In this document: in pieces, positions 33,250 through 44,075 of the stretch
How the letters are laid out: the number at the start of each line of letters is the position of its first letter
How positions within the stretch are numbered: position 1 is the stretch's first letter
NCBI RefSeq assembly: GCF_000247695.1
Contig: NW_004624743.1
Location: 1,464,113-1,528,112, forward strand
Direction of reading: 5' to 3'
DNA length: 64,000 bases
Origin: Heterocephalus glaber
Lineage: Eukaryota; Chordata; Mammalia; Rodentia; Bathyergidae
Position numbers and translations under genes: made by a program
The notes under the pieces: generated by a model
Told to the model about the DNA's origin: nothing
Databases searched by the model: none
The model's input: the letters and a program-made list of their open reading frames with translations, nothing else

Positions 33250-35300
33250 GTCACTACTCCAAAACCAGGCAAAGACATCCCAAGAGAAGATACCACAGAC
33301 TCATGTATCGTATGAATAGAGACGCAAAATCTTCACCAAAGCACAAGCAGATGGATCCAGCAGTATGATAAAAGGACCAAGTACCATGACTATGTGATTT
33401 ATTCCAGGAATATAGGGTTGGTTTAAGAATCCAAAAACCAATGAATGTACTATATTTTGTCAGTGGAATAAAAGACAAAGCTACATAATTATCTCAGTAG
33501 ACAGAGAAGCCTTTGGCAGAAAGCAACACCTTTTGAAATACAAACACTCAGGAAATTCACACTAAAAGGAGCTTGTTTGAGCTGAGGGCATCCTGAAAGC
33601 CTTGCAGCTAACAGCACGCTTGTTGGTGGGGGTCTGAATGCCTTTCACCCGAGAGCAGGAAGATGAAGACGTCCTCTCCCACCACGTCAGCGCTGTCCTG
33701 GGTATTCTAGCCAGCACTGTGCCACGTAAAGATAAAGCCAATAGGAAGGAAGTAAAGTATTCATTATTTCAGATGACTTGAACTCACATATAGAAAACCC
33801 TAAAGAATTTCACAGAGACTGTTGGTGCTAATATACTGGTTCACAAAAATATAGGATATGAAATAAATATATAAAAATCGTTTGCAGTAAAGAATTTGAA
33901 AATGAAAATTAGAAAATTCCTCTACAATAGCATGACAAAGAATAAGAATGAATTTAATAAAGAAAGAACGAAATTTCTACTTTGCACACTATAAAACATC
34001 CTAGAAAGGAATTAAGACCTAAAAACGTGGAAAGGCACCCTAGGTTCACGGATTAGAGACTTAATGTTGGTAAACTATAATATTCTCCAAACTGATCTGT
34101 AAATTCACTGCAGTCTGTATCAGAATCCCAGCCGGCTTCTCTGTGAAAATCCACAAGCCAGTCCCCAAGTTCATAGGAGAACGCATGGGAGGCAGCATAC
34201 CCGCAGTTCTGAAAAAGGACAGAGTTGGGGGCTCGCTCCTGGCTCAAAACTGACTCTGAGGCTGGTGGCGAGACAGTGTGGCGCCAGTGTAGGAACTGAC
34301 CTGGGGAGGCCGGAAGTGCAGCTTTACATTTGCGGTGAAGACAGAACTGTGGCCAATAGGTTTTTGTTTGTGTTTTCAACAAGCGGTTCCGGGACAACCA
34401 GATGTCTGTGCAAGAGAGCGGAGTCGGACCCTTCTCTCCTGTCCTGCAGGAGCTGGAGAATAACTCAAAACGGACCAAGGCGACCTTAAAACCCAGCGTG
34501 TAAGTTTTCATGGCCATGGATTAGTCAGGGTTTTCTAAATTGTGGTGTGAAAAGCATAAATGCCAAGAGCAAAAACCCCAGATATATTGGACTTCGTCAA
34601 AATTAAAAGCTTTTATTTAAAGATAACATCATGAAAGTGAAAAAATAGCCCACCAAATGGAAGAAAAATTTTGCGACTCATACATCCAGTGAGGCACTGG
34701 ACGTGGAGCTCATGCAGATCAGTAGTAAAGAGAGAGGTAGCCGGTGTGTAAAGCGAGGAAGGGACCAGCACAGGCATTTCCCGGAGAATTTGTAGGAGTG
34801 ACCCGTAAGCGCGTCAGCGATGTTCGCCATCACTGGTCATCGGGCGAGTCCAGATTGAAGTCCAGGTGAGCCAGTGCCAGGCCTGCCAGCAGCACATGGC
34901 TCCCTCCCATCGCTGATGGGAATGCAGAGTGACTCACCTCTTCCGAAAACGGCCGGCGCTGCTGTCTGACCAGGGGGCTCCCTGGGCGGAATGCATGGAG
35001 ACAGGAGTGTCTGCCCAGACAGAGTGTGCATGGGTGTTCACGTGGGCGTTGTGCCCAATGTCGTGGAAGGGGAGCAGCCACTGTGACCCGTGCCCGGAGA
35101 GCAGCGTCCAGCATGAGGGAGTGGAGCATGGCATGAGCTGCCGGCTGGGGAACCTGCCAGGGCAGGAGACTGACACAGCCCGAGGCTGGGGACTGTGCTG
35201 TGTGAGGAGCTGTCTGCAGAGACAGAAGGTGGCTGGCTGTTGGCTGCCCGACGCCGCGGGTGTGCGGCAGTGAGGTGCTGTACCTGAAGCCACTGGACGC
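33250..35300 (+). mobile_element. Ancient L1 (L1M-type) ORF2 and 3' end remnant
   Basis: Broken + strand frames resemble the L1 reverse transcriptase (an ISDDL-like segment replacing FADD, followed by IENPKE near 33790), then KHPRKELRPKNVERH near 34000 and an SIKLKAF segment near 34600. The 3' part with GATGGGAATGCAGAG near 34915 fits old L1 3' ends. Many stops and frameshifts; long decayed. Confidence 0.65.
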
Positions 35301-35929
35301 ACAGCCCCAGCGGGTAAGTTGCGCAGTGTGAGCTCTGTTGGTAAAGCTGATTCGTGGCTGTTTTGAAATGTCAGGAGCGCCAGGGCCGGGCAGTCCCTGT
35401 CTGTATGAATCCTGTTCTCGCTGTGGCCGCCCAGTCCCGCCTGTATTCTTCTCTGTCCTCTGTGCTCCCTGCCCCAGTGAACTGGGCCTTGCTGCTTTCC
35501 TGCATCCTGGTTGGATACTGTTTTCTGGTCTCATGGAGCATCACAGCTTGGGGCCCCGAAGGACCCGAGGGCCCTGCAGGCCTGGAGCTCTTGCGGCTGT
35601 CTGCCCTTAGGTGCCAGGGGCCCTGGGCTCCAGCAAGGCGTGGTGCAGTCTCACTCCTGTCCTCCTCCGGAGGATCCCAGCCCTGCCCATGGCACTGTCC
35701 TGACCCGACAAGGGTTTTCTGGTTGTGTGTAGTTGGGCATTTCTCAGGCAGTGAGTCCTTCATGGATGAAAGCAAAGGCATGACCTGCTAGGGTAAAAGG
35801 ATCTGAGACACCAAGAAAATAATACCGGGCGGTAGATGTGAGGGCGAGGGAAGTGATAGGATTTGAGAGAGATGTGTGAGTGAAGAAGGTCAGTTAGGGG
35901 CAGCAAGTGAACTTCAAAGGGCACAATCC

Positions 35930-36450
35930 AGGTGCTCGGAGAGGAGCGGACCTTGGCAAGGGCCAGACAGACGGAGCACAGCAGGCCCAGGGCCGCTGTC
36001 CTTAGAAGACTGTGCAGCTGGAGTCGGGGCCCAGGTCTGAGTCACCACCGTCCCTGCCGGGGGTGCTCACTGCACCCTCACTGGGCAGCCGCCGGGCCTG
36101 ACACTGGACCCCGGCCCTTCGTGGAGCCGCCGTGGCGTGCGTGCAGGAGGAGCCGCTGTGAGCCCCTTGCAGACCCCCAGGGCCGAGCACCCAGCACGTG
36201 TCCCTGGTGGACATCATTCCGCACGTGCTGTCCCACGGCTCATTTCGGGGTCACAGGGGGACTCGGGGACGCTCAGCCTGCTCGCCTCCGGCCTTCGCCT
36301 CGAGCAGCTTCCCTCCCTGGGTTTGCGCTGCATCCCCGCACCGCTGTAGGTCCTGTCTGGCTTTCTGCCCATCGCTCAGCCTGGTGCCTTGGGGACTGGA
36401 CACGCACTTGGTTACTTCCGTCCCGAGTGCCCTCCTGGGCAGCATTCAGC
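35930..36450. promoter_or_regulatory. CpG-rich segment with paired CACGTG boxes
   Basis: I count about 35 CpG dinucleotides over roughly 520 bp of GC-rich sequence, in contrast to the CpG-poor surroundings. Two palindromic E-boxes CACGTG lie at 36195-36200 and 36222-36227. This could be a small intronic CpG island or an old GC-rich repeat. No transcript evidence is visible. Confidence 0.4.
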
Positions 36451-36679
36451 AATGCAGAGTCAGTCCTTTGTTTAATTGGAGACTGGTGAAAAGTGGGAGT
36501 AAAATAAAACTGAAGTTTTGTAATACACTGCAATTTATAATTAATAAAATTTACTCCCAGAGTTGGGCAAAGGAGGAATTTAGGAGCTCTGAACGTCACA
36601 GAGAAATATTTTCTGCTACACATTTTATATTTGATATGGTAGTTTCTTCTTTTTGGAGGGGTGTCCTTATTTATTTATC

Positions 36680-36845
36680 CATTTGGGGTACTGGGGCTTG
36701 AACACCAGGCCTTTGCACTGAGCCGCATCCCTGGCCCTTTTTTATTTGGAGATGAGGACTTGGCAGGTCATTAAACTGCCCAGGCTGGGCTCAAACTGGC
36801 GGTCCTCCTGCCTCAGCCTCCCAGATGTGAGCCACTGCACCTGGC
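36680..36845 (-). repeat. B1-dID composite SINE
   Basis: Antisense ID half (GGGGTACTGGGGCTTGAACA) followed by antisense B1 half (GTCCTCCTGCCTCAGCCTCC, GAGCCACTGCACCTGGC). It abuts the L1 to the right. Confidence 0.78.
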
Positions 36846-36852
36846 TTTCTGG

Positions 36853-38346
36853 TTTTTTTAAATTAAATTTATTGGTACATTTTAGGTATACAATATAATG
36901 ACATTCATCATTGGAAATTTGCACCTTTACATAATCTCTCTTGGTTCTTATTTTTCACCCTTACCCAGCCCTCCCTTCAACCCCTCCATCCTTCCCTCTT
37001 TACAAAGATTTTGTTTCCATTTTTCCATTTTCTCATATTAATCCCATTCCCTTCTTTCCTTTCCCCTACCCCTCCCACTTCCCCTTCCCCTTTGTCCCTT
37101 TTCTTCCTATTTCACATCTGTTATACCTTTTAGTCCTTATCTCTAGGTCCTTATCTCTACACCTCTAGTCCTTATCTATTATTTCTCTAGTCACACTAGA
37201 GAAACTATTCGGTATTTACACTATCTCCTATTTATTTCACTTGAGAGTGTGGCCTCAATATGCATCCATTTATCTATAAATGTCTCTAATTTCACATTTT
37301 TATGGCTGAGTAGTACTCCATTTTATTAAAAAAACACATTTTCTTTATCCAGTCTCCAGTTGATGGGCATTTGGCTGTTTCCAAGTTTTAGTTATTACAA
37401 ACTGTGCTACTATGAACATGAGTGCACATATAGCACTGTGGTATGACTCTTTTAAATCTTTGGGGAAGATACCCAGCAGTGGAATAGTGGGGTCAAATGG
37501 GACTTCCAGTCCTAGTTCTTTGAGGTATCTCCATACTGATTTCCACAGTGGTTGTACCANNNNNNNNNNNNNNNNNNNNNNNNNNNNNNNNNNNNNNNNN
37601 NNNNNNNNNNNNNNNNNNNNNNNNNNNNNNNNNNNNNNNNNNNNNNNNNNNNNNNNNNNNNNNNNNNNNNNNNNNNNNNNNNNNNNNNNNNNNNNNNNNN
37701 NNNNNNNNNNNNNNNNNNNNNNNNNNNNNNNNNNNNNNNNNNNNNNNNNNNNNNNNNNNNNNNNNNNNNNNNNNNNNNNNNNNNNNNNNNNNNNNNNNNN
37801 NNNNNNNNNNNNNNNNNNNNNNNNNNNNNNNNNNNNNNNNNNNNNNNNNNNNNNNNNNNNNNNNNNNNNNNNNNNNNNNNNNNNNNNNNNNNNNNNNNNN
37901 NNNNNNNNNNNNNNNNNNNNNNNNNNNNNNNNNNNNNNNNNNNNNNNNNNNNNNNNNNNNNNNNNNNNNNNNNNNNNNNNNNNNNNNNNNNNNNNNNNNN
38001 NNNNNNNNNNNNNNNNNNNNNNNNNNNNNNNNNNNNNNNNNNNNNNNNNNNNNNNNNNNNNNNNTTTGTGCTAGTTCATGGGCACCTGAGGTTTTGTTCA
38101 TAAAATCTTTTCCTACACCAATGTCTTCAAGAGTTCTACCTAACCTCTGTTCCAGCTGGTTCAGTGTTTCTATTTTAATATTTAGATCATTAATCCATTT
38201 TGATTTTAGCTTAGTGCATGGCGAGAGATATAGGTCTAATTTTAATCTCTGGCAAGTTGAAACCCAATTTTTCCAGTACCATTTATTAAAGAGGCTATCT
38301 TTCCTCCAGTGAGGGTGTTTGGCTCCTTTGTCAAAGATGCAGTTGG
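36853..38346 (-). mobile_element. L1 retrotransposon 3' part, containing the assembly gap
   Basis: Antisense L1: the 3' end at 36860 (TTATTGGTACATTTTAGGTA), pyrimidine-rich 3' UTR complement, then ORF2 end (GGCTGAGTAGTACTCCATTT, GTTTCCAAGTTTTAGTTATT). It resumes after the gap with AGCTTAGTGCATGGCGAGAG and ends near GGCTCCTTTGTCAAAGATGC. Flanks of the gap align to 13687 and about 14107 of the other L1, so the missing part is L1. Confidence 0.92.
37560..38064. other. Assembly gap (505 N)
   Basis: Unsequenced run. By comparison with the L1 at 13036-14224 the missing part should be about 420 bp of L1 ORF2, so the gap probably hides no exon. Confidence 0.95.
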
Positions 38347-41300
38347 CCTTCTGTTTTTAAATACTAAATAGAATTTCAGTAATGGATGATCTTTCAGAAG
38401 AGATCTTTACCTTCACTGTGTTTATCAAAATCAGGAAGACTAGCTTGTTTTTTTTTTTCAAAAAGCAGGGTAGTGATAGATAGAGAATGTAAATTTCCCT
38501 GGCGAGCTTTCACATGGGCATTTCCCTCCCTTATAAAACTTGAGGCTGAAGAACGTCCTGTGCTTTTGGTGTCTGAAATATTAATGAAGTATTTTCCCAT
38601 GTTACTTGTAAGGTTTCTATCCAGATTTACACAGCATGAATTCTGGTCAGGAATTGTTTATGAGGTTCATTTCAAAGCACATGAAATTTGGTTGCTTCTA
38701 CAAGGATAAATAATTTAGAGTTGCTTGAATATTTCAGGTCTTCAGTCATATACTGTGCCATACTCAGGGCTGCTGGCAGATAGATACGGCCCCTGCTTTA
38801 AACTTGTATAGAATTCCTTGTGGAATCAGGCATGCACAGAAGGAAGTTCTCTTGTATGTGGAGGGAGAGTCCAACTCCAGAATACTCATCAGTGAAGTAC
38901 ACGGAAACCTGAAGCACCCTCATCCCTGCAGCAGCTGCTGTCACTGTTGCATGGGTACGGCCTGTTTCAGACTGCCCAGTGGTTCATCTCCTTTTGTGTC
39001 CAATTTGAAATTTAGCTACTTGTTCAGTTGGGGCAGAAAGAAAACAGTGAAACAACCATGGCTAACCAACCACCCAAGGAACAAAACACACCAGTGGGAA
39101 ACCATACGGACTGCACACTGATACGAGTGGAAGGCCCACTGTCCTCCGGAGAGGCCTGGGACAGCGCTAGCTGAAGCCGGCCTGGTGTGCGCAGTTACGG
39201 TTTCCTCTCGCTGTCCTAGAGGTCGGTGCCATGGCCTCCGTCCTCCTCCCGTCTGCCCGCTCGCCCACACCAGGTGGCATGTTGGGGTGCGTTGGCACCG
39301 AAGCAGGCCGTGCGCTCTCCACTCACATCTCTGGCGTACCCGTTCAGCAGTTCTCTCGGGGACACAGGACAGAATAGTAGGAGCAGGGGTTCATTTTTCG
39401 CCAGGGTCAGGTGACTGAGCCCTCAGGTTGTTGATGGACACAGGATTCAGGCAGAGGCCTGACCGGAAACGCCGCCCCACAGTGGGCTGTCGGGCTGACA
39501 GGGTCCTCGCTGTGATGTGCGGGGCGTGAGCGGTGGTCTGCTGTCTGCCTGTCTGGCCCCTGCCTCACCGGGGAGGAAGTCTTTCTGGTGCAGGACAGAA
39601 GCAGCTCCTGAGTGCGGGCTGAGGCTTCTCGATTGGTCTCCCATGCCAGCCCCCACGGTCTGCGTGGCTTTGTCCCCGACTCAGATCAGAGCTTGAAACC
39701 AACTTACTGGTGGCGGTGGTGAGGCGGGGCCTTGGGGTGGTTAGGTCTTCTCCAGCCTCGCGACGGAGGCTTCAGGACACAAGGAGGAGCCTCAGGGGAG
39801 GAAGCGGCCCTCGAGGGACAGCAGACCCATGGGCTTCTGGGCCCTGGACCGCAGCCCCGGAACGTGAGAACACGAGTCCATTGCTCATGATTGCTCTGTC
39901 TCCGGCTGTTATGGTGGCCCAGCTCACTGCCGTGCCTAGAAGGGCTGGCGAGGGTCCACACTGGGGAGCTCATTTGCGGCTGATGCTCCACATGGCGTTA
40001 GTGAAGCCTGACCACCGGGAGCAGGGACGGACGCCAAGGACTCGCGTCTGCACACATGAGTAACAGGCTCGGTGCCAGCGCGGAGCCCTGGCTGTTGGCT
40101 CTGCCAGAGTGAATCTGTCATCCACACAGCCAGTGCTGCCTGGTTTCTTCTGTAAATAGTGTTTTACATTTTGTAACTGTCCTTGGTGTTTCCCAGACAT
40201 TTCTGGGGCTCCGCGACTCACAGGAAACCCACCCAGACGGCACCCCCGAGGAAGGTCCAGATGTCTGCTGAGCGCCTGCTGAGTGGAGTGGAGGCCCTGA
40301 GTGCTTCCACACGAGGGTCGCCGACAGATGGCCCTTGCTCCAAGGAGTGCGCTCGGTGAGGGAAGCAGCTTACACTGAGCTCTCGCTGTGAGGGCATGGG
40401 CAGAGTGCAGCAGCCTCCGTCAGGTGCTGTTCCCCAGACAGGATGGAAGCTGTCACGGCTGAAGGACTGCATAGTTAGCAGGCAGCGCTCCCGACACGAA
40501 GGAGGTTCCTTCTCCTCCAGGGCTCGGAGTGGGTGGCGAGGCGTCTTGGGGTGGAGGGGACCTCGTGCTGCCTCAGCTATGGATTCCTGGGTGAGGATGC
40601 GTTTCTGAAACTGGCTTGGAAACTGGGTGTTTATGCAGATCTCATGCCAGTCTCGAGCAGGGCTGCTGGACACATGTTTTCCTCCCTCGTAGTTCAGTGA
40701 CCTGCCATACTTTTCTTCTCTTAACAAATAACCCATCGAGTCTGTGAAGTGCTGTGGGTGGAAACATCTAAGGATTGGCTGTTGGAGGAAATTGAATTGC
40801 TGCACCAGCAGCACATTGGTAATGGTCATTAACACGAATTGGAGTGCATTTACTAGTCATGTTGCATCTCAATTCTCAGGTCTGTCTGAAATTGATTACA
40901 TCTCTAATTTAGTTATTTGATAGTTACAGGGACATAAGGAGCATGTGAATTCTTTCTGGGTTTAAGGAAATAACTTGCTACTTTTTATTTGTGTGCTCAC
41001 TAAACCTTGGCCACCTCAATAGGTGTTGTTAATTATAGAGCAAATAACACGTGCTGCACGTACCAGAATGTTGAGCAGAAGCTTCTGAAGTGTTTACCGA
41101 GCTGATCCCACACTGCAGAATGAGGAGGACAGTTTTAAGAGTCTTGACATATTTTTCGAGCTAATTGCATAGCTTTTCCTGAGGGAACCACCACATGCTC
41201 TGCCCAGGGTTCAAGACTGTGTTTGGTTCTATTCCTGGAGATATAAACCAAAACAAAATACTGCTGTTGCTTCCCCACCATGTTCTTGTGCTCATTGTCA

Positions 41301-41480
41301 AGATGCCTGTCCTGTGCCCATGCCCCACGAAGCCCAGGGGTGCTATCTTGCTCCTCACGGCCCGATTCCCCATCACAGTGGTGCCTTTGGCACAGCGTTA
41401 CTGCCTTGCTCCCAGTCCCCAAGTTAGTGTCTTGTGTCTCAAAGGCTCCAGGCTGCCTCATTGCATTCCATTCTCCACAG

Positions 41481-41565
41481 GAATTTTAAACAGCTGTCTA
41501 GTGAAATGGAGCTAATGACGATGAACGGAACAACATTAAGGAATCTGGAAATCCTACAGAATCAG
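41481..41565 (+). CDS. MSH3: MSH3 exon 11 (connector to lever domain)
   Basis: This 85-nt exon (human length) completes the split Glu codon and encodes [20 protein letters not shown] then NLEILQNQ. The [10 protein letters not shown] motif is the hallmark entry into MutS domain III in eukaryotic MutS homologues. Acceptor CTCCACAG, donor GTGAGG. Confidence 0.97.
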
Positions 41566-42494
41566 GTGAGGCAGACACGGCCTCGGTCACTCAACACGGT
41601 CTGCAGGAAGGGTGCAGGGCGGGTGACAGTCATGTCTCGCCTGCCTCACTGTGTGCCTCGTGATGACTGAGAGAATCAGTGTGGGAAGTTCTGGGGTTTC
41701 TGGACGGAGGACTATAGACTGAGCCCTCTAATAAATGAAGGGTCATTTCTGTATCATAATCTCTGTATCAGTTGTGTGTCAGATATTTTCTTGGAAAAGC
41801 ATCATCTCTGAGGATTAATAGGAAATGTATTTTTTGTCTGGTTGCTTTGTTTTTGTCTTTGTGTGGAAATGTCGGTAGTCTGTTCTATTGCTAGGCATGT
41901 AAAACAAGTCTGGGCCAGTTTGCCGGTAACCTCTCACTTCCCAAACTTTTCCTTGCTCTGTATTGAGAGCTGGGAGGATAAACAAAGTTTCCATTACGGA
42001 ATTATCACTGAAAGGTGAGATGTTACTTGTAACAAAGTCACAAGGGAATAAAAGCCAGTTCCAAATAGAACCTGAGATCCAAGGCATCTGAGTAGTAGTG
42101 GAGAATCCCAGCCATGGAGTGAAACCCACAACCCTTCCCGGAGATAGTTAGTACTGTTGCCCATTAACCATGGGCTCTTCTGTCCTGGCCCTGGGGCATC
42201 AGTACTGGAGTACCCTCAGGAGCCTCTTCCTTCTGCCGTCCACCCCGTGTGCTTGGCCTGACTCATGTCTGCGTAGGAACATTTCTACCTGTTCTTGCAT
42301 CACCCAGAGGTCTCTGGTCAGCTGTGCCTGCAGGCCCACACTGGGGACAGTGGCAGTGATAGAAGGAGAGTCTTTCCTGGAATAACCCCCTTCCCCCAGG
42401 GTCTGCAGGGGGTACCCCCAGTACCTCAAGCTTTCCTTGACACATCTTCCCTATTTAAATCCTGCTGCATGCAGTTTTGAAATCCAGTTCTTCC

Positions 42495-42577
42495 TTTTTT
42501 TTTGGTACCATGGATCGAACTCGGCTCCTTCCACTTGTGAGGCAGGTGGCAGAACCACTGAGCTAAATCCCCAGCTC
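42495..42577 (-). repeat. ID-type SINE
   Basis: GGTACCATGGATCGAACTCG ... ACTGAGCTAAATCCCCAGC, antisense. Confidence 0.93.
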
Positions 42578-42615
42578 AAAGAATCTAGAGCCTGAAAGTA
42601 TAGACCACCAGACTC

Positions 42616-42703
42616 TTTTTTTTTTGGTACTGGGGATCGAACTCTTCCAGACCTTGTACTTGCAAGGCAGGTGGTAGAACCACTGTGCTAAATCCCCGGC
42701 CCT
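42616..42703 (-). repeat. ID-type SINE
   Basis: GGTACTGGGGATCGAACTCT ... GTGCTAAATCCCCGGCCC, antisense. It lies 38 bp from the previous copy. Confidence 0.93.
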
Positions 42704-42720
42704 CCAGTTCCTCCTTTTTG

Positions 42721-42860
42721 CTTTTTATTTTTTGAGACAGTCTCACTGTGTAGCTCAGGCTGGCCTTGAATTTACTGTCTAGCCCACTGGGGCCTTAGCC
42801 TCCTGAGTGATGATAGGATTATAGGTGTGTGCCATAGGTGTGTGCCAGCACGCCCAGCTT
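42721..42860 (-). repeat. B1 SINE
   Basis: TTTTTGAGACAGTCTCACTG, CAGGCTGGCCTTGAATTTAC and GCACGCCCAGCT: antisense B1. A 14-bp unit (GTGTGTGCCATAGGT) is duplicated near its 5' end. Confidence 0.87.
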
Positions 42861-43257
42861 GTAAAATCCAATTTCTAAGGCAAAAGTTGCCTATAAACAA
42901 AATATCCTGTAGTGTCCCTCTGTTATCAGGATTTGAGCTCTTGTAGAGACAGAAGCTGGGAATTAGCCTTCTGAACTTGTCTTAGCTGAGCTTGGGCCTG
43001 TTTCCATGGAGGCTCTGAGTCATTTATTCATAGTTAACCAGAAGCAACACAGATTAGTCCTTTTCTTTGTAAAAATATCTTTACTTTGTCTTGTGTGAAT
43101 GTGCGTGTGTACATTTGTGTCTTCATTCATCAAACATCAAATGGACAGTGTGGGAAACGTTAGCTCAGGCTGAGTGGAATAAGTGGGGCTCCTGACCAGC
43201 TCAGGACGTGGTGTGGATGCTCGTGCCCAGTGTGATAAAACCTGTTCTCTGGAGTTG

Positions 43258-43938
43258 TTTCTGCATCTTCCAAATGCCCATCAACTGAGACTGGATAAAG
43301 AAGATATGTTTGTTTGGTTTTTTAAAAATAAAATAAAGGACTACTCAGCCATAAGCAATGAGAAACTAGAGACGTTTATAGCTAAATGCATGCACCTTGA
43401 GGCCATACCCTTAAGTGAAATAAATAGGACACATGTGTGTAACTACTGAATAGTTTCTCTGGTGTGAGAAACTGAAAGTGTAAACAAGGATCACAATGTA
43501 TAATAGATAATGTGAAATGGGAAGAAAAGGTCCAAAGGGGAAGGGAAGTGGAAAGGTAGGAGAAAGGAAAGAAGGGAACAGAATTAATATGAGAAAAGGG
43601 AAAAACGGAAACAAAGTCTTTGTCAATAGGGAGGGGTGGAGGGGTTGAAGGAAGGGTAGGGGGATGGGGAAAATCTCAGAACCAAGATACATCATGTACA
43701 GGTCCAAAGGGGAAGGGAAGTGGAAAGGTAGGAGAAAGGAAAGAAGGGAAAAGAATTAATATGAGAAAAGGGAAAAACGGAAACAAAGTCTTTGTCAATA
43801 GGGAGGGGTGGAGGGGGTGAAGGGAGGGCAGGGGAAGGGGGGAAAGATAAGAACCAAGATACATCATGTAAAGGTACAATTCACAATGAGAAATGTCACC
43901 CTGTTGTATACGTCAATGTGCCAATAAATGAAACCAAA
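43258..43938 (+). mobile_element. L1 retrotransposon 3' end ending next to exon 12
   Basis: Sense L1: the ORF2 end (AAATGCCCATCAACTGAGAC; translation DYSAISNEKLETFIAKCMHL) is followed by a purine-rich 3' UTR containing a 172-bp tandem duplication and the 3' terminus CAATGTGCCAATAAATGAAAC. It carries AATAAA at 43923-43928, 38 nt before exon 12, in the same orientation as MSH3. Confidence 0.93.
43528..43873 (+). repeat. 172-bp tandem duplication within the L1 3' UTR
   Basis: The block starting AGGTCCAAAGGGGAAGGGAA at 43528 is repeated from 43700 with few differences, ending in both copies near ACCAAGATACATCATGTA. Confidence 0.93.
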
Positions 43939-43965
43939 CCGACACCTGTTTCCTGGCCTTCACAG

Positions 43966-44075
43966 ACTGACGGGAAGAGCAAGGGAAGTTTGCTGTGGGT
44001 GTTAGACCACACGCACACAGCGTTTGGGAGGCGGCTGCTGAGGAAGTGGGTGACCCATCCGCTCCTCAGATTAAG
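43966..44075 (+). CDS. MSH3: MSH3 exon 12 (start of lever/core domain III)
   Basis: This 110-nt exon (human length) encodes [20 protein letters not shown], then [16 protein letters not shown] and two bases of the junction codon. The G-R-LL-KW---PLL motif is the conserved start of the MutS core domain. Acceptor TGGCCTTCACAG, donor GTAAAG. The residue formed at the exon 12/13 junction is Ser, where I recall Arg in human. Confidence 0.97.

Larger units (their letters stand above)
30082..41480 (+). other. MSH3: MSH3 intron 10 (11.4 kb)
   Basis: It contains ID SINEs, a MaLR LTR with AGGTCA repeats (32485-32850), a MER20 remnant, an old L1M (33250-35300), a CpG-rich segment with two CACGTG boxes (35930-36450), a B1-dID, and an L1 with the N gap (36853-38346). 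Nothing was recognised in 30451-31140, 31256-32480, 35300-35930 and 38347-41480. Confidence 0.8.
41566..43965 (+). other. MSH3: MSH3 intron 11
   Basis: It contains two antisense ID SINEs and an antisense B1 in a row (42495-42860), and a sense L1 3' end (43258-43938) reaching almost to exon 12. Nothing was recognised in 41566-42494 or 42861-43257. Confidence 0.85.

Noticed and set aside
33250..35300. Possible functional L1 reverse transcriptase
   Set aside because: The similarity is spread over frames with many stops and deletions; long-dead remnant.
34830..35534. Long open frame on the minus strand (234 codons)
   Set aside because: It lies in GC-rich sequence overlapping an old L1 remnant, has no recognisable domain, no splice context and low-complexity composition. 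Such frames are expected by chance in GC-rich DNA.
37412..38312. Long frames spanning the N run
   Set aside because: They exist only because N bases contain no stop codons.
43528..43873. CRISPR-like or satellite array
   Set aside because: Only two copies of a 172-bp unit, inside an L1 3' UTR; a simple duplication.
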